Below, one piece after another: positions 62,477 to 64,000 of a stretch of DNA of 64,000 bases. The stretch's first letter is position 1. Every line of letters begins with the position of its first letter. A program made the position numbers and the translations under genes. The DNA is from Vibrio atypicus (lineage in GTDB: Bacteria > Pseudomonadota > Gammaproteobacteria > Enterobacterales > Vibrionaceae). Below the pieces are notes generated by a model. The model was not told where the DNA came from and did not search any database. It saw only the letters and a program-made list of their open reading frames with translations. Location of the stretch: assembly GCF_009811315.1 (NCBI RefSeq), contig NZ_BLID01000001.1, forward strand, positions 124,001 to 188,000, in the 5' to 3' direction.

Positions 62477-62940
62477 TAATGATAAACAAACTGCCCGACC
62501 ACTAAGAGACTAGACATCAACGACAGGTAGCAGCGCTTAGCATTCCAACTTCCCCATTGCTGCACATACTTTTTCCATATTTGGCTCACATCTCCTGATG
62601 CATATTTCAGTTCGTTGTTAAGAGGGACGTTGCGCGTTGCGGTAATCATAAAAGCCAATATCGCCAATATGTAGCCATACAAAGCCACATCTGTTGTAGA
62701 CAGTTGACCATCAATCAAACCTAGCAACATTGCGCCAAGACTGGTTAACGGTGATAGGACAAAGATCAGCAGAAACTGCTTATTGATGATCACATCGTTA
62801 ATTCGCTGCATCATCAGTGCCCCCTCTTTATCTTTAAATACTGGCATAACCGTATTGTGAAAAATGAAATACAGCCCCGCCAGCATCGCTGTTGTTACTG
62901 CTGAAACTAGGCTTAAGGTCATGACTAGTGGTTCTAACAT
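62476..62940 (-). CDS. DUF1772-family membrane protein
   Basis: 154 aa, four helices (VMTLSLVSAVTTAMLAGLYFIFHNTVMP; FLLIFVLSPLTSLGAMLLGL; LYGYILAILAFMITATRNVPLNN; LSLMSSLLVVGQFVYH). The TRNVPLNNEL motif and W at QWGSWNAKR are typical of DUF1772 (anthrone-oxygenase-like). Function unproven. Divergent from the AraC regulator, which may control it. Confidence 0.87.
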   Translation of the reverse strand: MLEPLVMTLSLVSAVTTAMLAGLYFIFHNTVMPVFKDKEGALMMQRINDVIINKQFLLIFVLSPLTSLGAMLLGLIDGQLSTTDVALYGYILAILAFMITATRNVPLNNELKYASGDVSQIWKKYVQQWGSWNAKRCYLSLMSSLLVVGQFVYH

Positions 62941-63039
62941 TCGGCTCTCCTTAGATAATCACTCGCTGGCGACTATTTAATCAAAAGAGGCTGATATATA
63001 GTTGTCATTAAGTCTCTTTTTATTTGCAGAACGTACCAA

Positions 63040-64000
63040 ATGGCAGACCTAGAACAAGCGATAAACAGTGGCAAGTTCAGCCAACAGCGTCAATCGAGCA
63101 GTGCGCCGCTTGGACAGCTCAAAATGCAGCGTGTCTTTTATACCCACGCGTTACTTCGAGAACCTTGGGGGCTTAAAATGCCCGCGATTCCATCGAGCAC
63201 CATGTTTCATCTAGTTCTGGATGGGGAGGCCTTTGTGTCTGTCTCTGGTCAACACGTTCAGCTTATGCCCGGCGACTTTGTCTTAATCCCTCATGGTACA
63301 GGGCATGAAATCGTCGATACTCAGCACTCTACTGCCACTGATTTGTTTGAGCACAACCTTGAGCAAATAACTGATCATTACGAAAAGCTGACCTCAAATG
63401 GCCAAGGAGCATTAACCACCACAATATGCGGAACTGTTCTATTCGAAAATGAGGTGACAGCTTCCATCATAAAATCCATGCCGGAGTACATTGTTATCTC
63501 CACGCAATCTTCCAACTATCCTTTGCTCGTCAATATGATAGAAGCCATTCAACAAGAGACCTTAGACGAACAATTCGCAACAGAGTTTATCGTCCCAAAG
63601 TTGGCGGATATTCTGATCTTACAATGCATCAGAGCGTGGATAGCTCGAATGCAAACATCCACCACCAACTGGTTGCTTGCATACAGTGATAAACGCTTGG
63701 CTAGCGCATTAGATAAAATCCATACCTCCCCTTCTGACGATATAGATATTGATACGCTTGCTCGTTTATCGGCCATGTCGAGGACCCGTTTTATCGAGTA
63801 CTTCAAGCAGGTATTAGGTCAAACGCCGAAACAGTATGTGATTGAGTGGCGTTTGAATCTCGCGCGTGAACGTTTACAAAGCGGCAATGAGCCCATAATC
63901 AACGTAGCGCTCGATGTCGGATATAAATCAGAAGCGGCACTTAGCCGAGCGTATAAATCAAGATTTGGAGAGCCACCGTCTAAAACAAAGAGACGCTTTA
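63040..64000 (+). CDS. AraC-family regulator with cupin domain (3' truncated by window edge)
   Basis: The ATG at 63040 opens a frame that runs to the last base with no stop. N-terminal cupin (AIPSSTMFHLVLDGEAFVS; VQLMPGDFVLIPHGTGHEI) of the AraC cupin_6 type, then the two AraC helix-turn-helix units (IDTLARLSAMSRTRFIEYFKQVLGQTP; INVALDVGYKSEAALSRAYKSRFGEPP). About 320 codons are visible; only the extreme C-terminus is missing. Divergent from the DUF1772 gene, a likely target. Confidence 0.93.
   Translation, partial: MADLEQAINSGKFSQQRQSSSAPLGQLKMQRVFYTHALLREPWGLKMPAIPSSTMFHLVLDGEAFVSVSGQHVQLMPGDFVLIPHGTGHEIVDTQHSTATDLFEHNLEQITDHYEKLTSNGQGALTTTICGTVLFENEVTASIIKSMPEYIVISTQSSNYPLLVNMIEAIQQETLDEQFATEFIVPKLADILILQCIRAWIARMQTSTTNWLLAYSDKRLASALDKIHTSPSDDIDIDTLARLSAMSRTRFIEYFKQVLGQTPKQYVIEWRLNLARERLQSGNEPIINVALDVGYKSEAALSRAYKSRFGEPPSKTKRRF

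Noticed and set aside
63549..63806. 85-codon minus-strand frame
   Set aside because: Antisense shadow of the AraC-type gene, which has clear domain motifs.
1..64000. CRISPR arrays, insertion sequences, integron attC sites, tRNA or rRNA genes
   Set aside because: No regularly spaced repeats, transposase or integrase frames, or tRNA-like cloverleaf sequences were recognised on either strand.

Overview
The window looks like chromosomal DNA of a marine gammaproteobacterium, most probably a Vibrio. This rests on protein content recognised by eye: a NorR-hmp pair, a large secreted GH18 chitinase, ToxR-like membrane regulators, ArfA, a Kef system, many c-di-GMP proteins and compact, AT-rich intergenic DNA. 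No rRNA, tRNA, CRISPR array, prophage, integron or insertion sequence was seen. Both ends cut genes: a diguanylate cyclase at the left edge and an AraC-family regulator at the right edge.

Layout. 1-9.2 kb: end of a GGDEF protein, then a maltodextrin block (two GH13 enzymes, an orphan MalE, a LysR regulator, and a third GH13 enzyme divergent from it). A 17-bp ATAG-N7-CTAT-type element sits before malE and again between the LysR gene and the third GH13 gene. 9.4-11.6 kb: membrane EAL phosphodiesterase. 11.6-18.1 kb: a seven-gene operon joining a Lol-like ABC transporter, a LolA-like protein, an outer-membrane barrel protein and a TPR-like protein to its own LytS/LytTR two-component pair. 18.3-25.9 kb: MccF-like peptidase with a methyltransferase, a protein made of three fused RidA domains, an ECF42-type sigma factor with its DGPF partner and a matching promoter, and small conserved proteins. 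26-31.9 kb: a ToxR-like regulator overlapping a small membrane-anchored partner (VtrA/VtrC or ToxR/ToxS logic), divergent from a barrel protein; a PBP5-type carboxypeptidase; a ThrE-type exporter; arfA with an mRNA hairpin in its last codons.

32-40.5 kb: cold-shock protein, YaeQ, nitric-oxide detoxification (hmp/norR with a sigma-54 promoter and two NorR sites), glutaredoxin, HAD phosphatase and a KefFG/KefBC-type efflux pair. 40.6-44.8 kb: MATE and two EamA transporters, the first EamA gene preceded by a leader peptide and mutually exclusive RNA pairings that look like an attenuator, then a two-domain glutaredoxin. 44.8-51.3 kb: chitinase, an unlisted 44-residue basic protein under a CRP-like site, and a Bcr/CflA-type pump with its divergent LysR regulator. 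51.4-55.2 kb: a GAF-GGDEF-EAL protein with a CRP-like site, and a Fur-box operon of a small FagA-like protein and iron-independent fumarase fumC. 55.5-64 kb: housekeeping-type single genes and a GntR/YtrA-type regulator-ABC transporter operon with its own palindromic operator.

The strongest leads are the leader-peptide attenuator before the EamA exporter (41962-42103), the Lol-like/LytTR operon, the triple RidA protein, the overlapping ToxR-like cassette, and the ECF42 promoter. Function statements come from recognising family motifs in translated sequence; no database search was run.
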